A stretch of 64,000 nt of DNA from Pseudofrankia coriaricola (GTDB lineage: Bacteria; Actinomycetota; Actinomycetes; Frankiales; Frankiaceae), in contig NZ_MBLO01000220.1 in assembly GCF_001854805.1 (NCBI RefSeq), positions 43,699-107,698 on the forward strand, given 5' to 3'. The notes under the pieces are model-generated. The model was not told the DNA's origin. It saw nothing but the letters and a program-made list of their open reading frames with translations, and did no database searches. Position numbers and translations under genes: made by a program. The first letter of the stretch is position 1; each line of letters begins with the position of its first letter. This document shows, piece after piece, positions 61,681-64,000 of this stretch.

Positions 61681-62454
61681 ATGGACGCTGAGAAGTTACG
61701 GGCCCTCTTCGACCTGACCGGCCGGGTCGCGGTCATCACCGGGGGCACCCGCGGCATCGGCCGCGCGATCGCCGAGGGCTTCGTCGCCGCCGGCGCGGCC
61801 GTCGTCGTCGCCAGCCGCAAGGCCGACGCCTGCGCCGAGACCGAGACCCACCTGAAGGCGATGGGTGGACAGGCCCTCGGCGTCCCCACTCATGTCGGCG
61901 ACCTGGCCGCCCTGCGCACGCTCGTCGAGCGGACCGCCGCGACCTTCGGCCGCATCGACATCGTCGTCAACGACGCCGCGACCGGCCTCGCTCAGCCACT
62001 GGGCGCGATGACCCCCGATGCATGGGGCAAGTCGTTCGACGTCAACCTGCGCGGCCCGGTCTTCCTCGTGCAGGAGGCGCTGCCCTACCTGACCGCGAGC
62101 CCGTCCGCCTCGGTCATCAACGTCGTCTCAGCCGGCGCCTTCCTGCACTCCCCCGGGGTGTCGATGTACGCCGCCGCCAAGGCGGCGATGGTCGCGTTCA
62201 CCCGTTCCATGGCCGCCGAGTTCGCGCCGCGCGGTGTCCGGGTCAACGCGCTGGCCCCCGGCGCCGTCGACACCGACATGGTCCGCGCCACCACCCCCGA
62301 CTCGCGGGAACGGATGACCAAGGCCAGCCACCAGGCCCGGCTCGCCCACCCCGACGAGATGGTCGGCCCGGCCCTCCTCCTGGCCGCCGACGCCGGCAGC
62401 TTCCTCACCGGCCAGGTGCTTCTCGTGGACGGCGGCCTCGTCGTCGCCCGCTGA
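61681..62454 (+). CDS. Short-chain dehydrogenase/reductase
   Basis: The ATG at 61681 gives 257 aa. TGGTRGIG, a modified NNAG (VVNDAATG) and YAAAK are present. The N-terminal half (DLTGRVAVITGGTRGIGRAI, ASRKADAC) is very like that of the SDR at 29800, suggesting paralogues. Its stop TGA directly abuts the stop of the convergent MarR gene, the two sharing the palindrome TGATCA. Confidence 0.9.
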   Translation: MDAEKLRALFDLTGRVAVITGGTRGIGRAIAEGFVAAGAAVVVASRKADACAETETHLKAMGGQALGVPTHVGDLAALRTLVERTAATFGRIDIVVNDAATGLAQPLGAMTPDAWGKSFDVNLRGPVFLVQEALPYLTASPSASVINVVSAGAFLHSPGVSMYAAAKAAMVAFTRSMAAEFAPRGVRVNALAPGAVDTDMVRATTPDSRERMTKASHQARLAHPDEMVGPALLLAADAGSFLTGQVLLVDGGLVVAR

Positions 62455-62976
62455 TCAGTGGGCGGGGTGGAGTTCCGAACGGTCCTGGCGGGGCCAGGGA
62501 CGCCCCTGGCCCCGCTCCATGGCGAGGTTGAAGCGGGCGAGCAGGTGGGCCAGGGTCGCCAGATCCGCCGGGTCCCAGTCGCGGACCATCCTGGCGATGC
62601 CACCCACCGCCCAGGCGCGGTCGGCGTACAGCCGGGCGAGGCCATGATCGGTGATGCGCAGCTTGCGGGCAACCCCGCCCTCCGGGTCCGGGATTCGCTC
62701 GACCAAGCCGGCGCGCAGCATCGCGGCGGTCTGCCGGTTGATCGTCGACGCGTCCAGTCCGAAGGCCTCGGCGAGCTGGCCGATGGACATCGGGCCCTCG
62801 GCCTCGATCCGGCTGAGCAACAGGTAGGCGCTACGTTCCAACCGCTGCTCGGCCTTGGCCGCCTCCGCCCGGGCGGTGGCAGTCATGACCATGTACCGGC
62901 TGATTAACATCAGCTCGCGCTCGATGTCGGCGACTTCAGCCAGGCCGGCCGCATCCGCCGTCGTCTCGGGCTCCAT
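62455..62976 (-). CDS. MarR-family regulator
   Basis: The 173-aa protein has the MarR winged-helix pattern (LERSAYLLLSRIEAEGPMSI, GQLAEAFGLDASTINRQTAA, then the wing around DPEGGVARKLRITDHG). It is convergent with the SDR gene with no spacer. The upstream region has three spaced copies of a CGGTA-containing motif that may be its operator. Confidence 0.9.
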   Translation of the reverse strand: MEPETTADAAGLAEVADIERELMLISRYMVMTATARAEAAKAEQRLERSAYLLLSRIEAEGPMSIGQLAEAFGLDASTINRQTAAMLRAGLVERIPDPEGGVARKLRITDHGLARLYADRAWAVGGIARMVRDWDPADLATLAHLLARFNLAMERGQGRPWPRQDRSELHPAH

Positions 62977-63382
62977 CGCGACCCCTCTCCCCTCGCATCC
63001 GCGCTGGAACCGAGCCTACTCTCGATGTGCGCGGTACACACTGTATGCACGGTACATATAAACGGCGCGGTATCGAGCAAACCAGCGTGCGCCCCTCGGC
63101 CACCCGGACCTCCCCGCCGCCTCCGCCACGACCAGAACGTTCCGTCGGGCAGGCAGCTCCGCCGGCCTGGTCGGAGAAAACTCGCCGGGACGAGCAGCGG
63201 ATGGCCGAGTCGCGCGTCATCTACACGTGCGACCATCCACCCCCCGCCCACGAGCCGAGGCCGCCGCCGCGCCAGCCGTGCCCGCCGGGGCCACCATGCC
63301 CGCCGGGACCGCGGCGGACGCGGCGGACGCGGCGGACGCGGCGACCGCGGCCGGGCTCAGCGGGCGCCGAGATCCTGGCCGC
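62977..63382. other. Intergenic region between MarR and sigma-factor genes
   Basis: No gene is supported, although an upstream in-frame extension of the sigma factor is possible. A 9-bp GCGGACGCG tandem repeat lies at about 63312-63340. Repeated sites GCGCGGTACA (63029), GCACGGTACA (63047) and GCGCGGTA (63065) lie near the MarR start. Confidence 0.5.
63029..63073. promoter_or_regulatory. Array of CGGTA repeats upstream of marR-like gene
   Basis: GCGCGGTACA, GCACGGTACA and GCGCGGTA occur in the same direction at about 18-base spacing. They lie 53-97 bases upstream of the MarR start codon. They may form a multi-site operator. Confidence 0.4.
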
Positions 63383-63910
63383 ATGACCGCCCGGTTCCCG
63401 GACACAGCCCCCGGCCATGGTTCCCGCGACGCGGTCGGTCTGCTGTTCGCCGAGCACCGGCTCGGGCTGTTGCGGCTCGGGGTGCTGCTGCTCGGTGACC
63501 AGCGCGCGGCCGAGGACGTCGTCCAGGACGCGTTCATCGGGCTGCTGCGGCACTGGCCGCGGCTGCGCGACCCGGAGCGAGCGGTGGCGTACCTGCGCGC
63601 GAGCGTCGTCAACCGCGGGCGCAGCCAGCTGCGCCGCCGGGCGGTGGCGCGCCGCGTCGGGGTGCGCTACGAGCCACCGGTCTGGTCGGCGGAGTCGGCC
63701 GTGCTGCTCGGTGAGGACCGGCGGGCGGTGCTTGCCGCGGTGCGCCGGCTGCCGCCGCGCCGCCAGATCGTCCTCGTCCTGCGCTACTACCTCGACCTCG
63801 GCGACGACGAGATCGCCGAGACGCTCGGCATCGCACCCGCCACCGTCCGGTCCACCGCCACCAGGGCACTGCGCGCGCTCGGCGACCTGCTCGGCGAGGA
63901 GGAAGCATGA
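63383..63910 (+). CDS. ECF/SigE-family RNA polymerase sigma factor
   Basis: The ATG at 63383 gives 175 aa, the usual length of the SigE-family actinobacterial group; GTG 63227 or ATG 63296 would add an Ala/Asp repeat tail. Region 2 (VGLLFAEHRLGLLRLGVLLL, RAAEDVVQDAFIGLLRHWPR) and region 4 (RLPPRRQIVLVLRYYLDLGD, DEIAETLGIAPATVRSTATR) are complete. The stop overlaps the start of the next gene, as in sigma/anti-sigma pairs. Confidence 0.92.
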   Translation: MTARFPDTAPGHGSRDAVGLLFAEHRLGLLRLGVLLLGDQRAAEDVVQDAFIGLLRHWPRLRDPERAVAYLRASVVNRGRSQLRRRAVARRVGVRYEPPVWSAESAVLLGEDRRAVLAAVRRLPPRRQIVLVLRYYLDLGDDEIAETLGIAPATVRSTATRALRALGDLLGEEEA

Positions 63911-64000
63911 CCGCCCTGGAGGACCGCCTGCGCAACGCCTTCGCCGCCGTCGCCGAGATCGTGACTGCCGACGACCTGGCCTTCGAGCCGGACCGGGCGC
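63907..64000 (+). CDS. Start of a gene downstream of the sigma factor, 3' end outside window
   Basis: The ATG at 63907 overlaps the sigma-factor stop. The visible 31 codons read TALEDRLRNAFAAVAEIVTA then DDLAFEP. In this position the product is often an anti-sigma factor or a small membrane protein. Too little is visible to identify it. Confidence 0.6.
   Translation, partial: MTALEDRLRNAFAAVAEIVTADDLAFEPDRA

Overview
The window is very GC-rich DNA with strong G/C bias at third codon positions, GTG and TTG starts and many ATGA/GTGA stop-start overlaps. Its gene families include an F420-type LLM oxidoreductase, a mycofactocin-type SDR, fused Liv transporter proteins, several TetR regulators and a SigE-like sigma factor. 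Together these point to an actinobacterium, most likely of the Frankia/Parafrankia group. That placement is inference from gene content. No rRNA, tRNA or CRISPR array was seen.

Region 1 (1-14.2 kb) is an eroded accessory region. It holds the end of a DUF222/HNH protein, a membrane protein, a frameshifted gene followed by a family-2 glycosyltransferase, and an aminoglycoside-phosphotransferase-like pseudogene. Next comes an HNH nuclease gene split by a 205-bp miniature inverted-repeat element with an 8-bp target duplication. After it lie the multiply frameshifted end of brxD and an intact brxHI-like helicase, which look like the remains of a type 2 BREX (Pgl) phage-defence locus. Between these two sits an intact three-gene module: XRE regulator, ImmA/IrrE-type protease and PIN-like protein, with an operator-like palindrome at its promoter. 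An UPF0158 protein and a C-terminally truncated MFS transporter close the region.

Region 2 (14.2-31.4 kb) is catabolic. A TetR/dehydrogenase pair shares a tandem palindromic operator. A minus-strand operon encodes a Rieske oxygenase, a small partner protein, a carboxymuconolactone-decarboxylase-like protein, a TauD-type dioxygenase and an SDR. Upstream is a coxLGMS-like molybdenum hydroxylase operon. Regulators include TetR proteins and an unusual double GntR/FCD protein. An enoyl-CoA hydratase and an SDR are divergently transcribed.

Region 3 (31.4-39 kb) is a likely sulfation locus: sulfotransferase, a lipocalin/CrtC-like protein, CysD and a CysN-CysC fusion that would make PAPS. Two tandem hairpins with compensatory stem changes lie between cysD and cysNC. 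A strong bidirectional terminator separates this from two DNA alkylation repair genes, ogt and ada-alkA.

Region 4 (39-62.5 kb) is CoA-thioester and lipid-like metabolism: acyl-CoA ligase, amidohydrolase, a degenerate ThDP protein, a NIPSNAP-like protein, acyl-CoA dehydrogenase, enoyl-CoA hydratase, several SDRs and a KAS III-type synthase. It also has a Liv-type ABC importer in which both permeases and both ATPases are fused, two substrate-binding lipoproteins, an LLM oxidoreductase and a SnoaL-like protein. A 17-bp motif recurs near the starts of four transcription units here (42329, 43762, 47710, 59862) and may define a regulon. The window ends with a MarR regulator and an ECF-type sigma factor overlapping a downstream gene that may be its anti-sigma factor.
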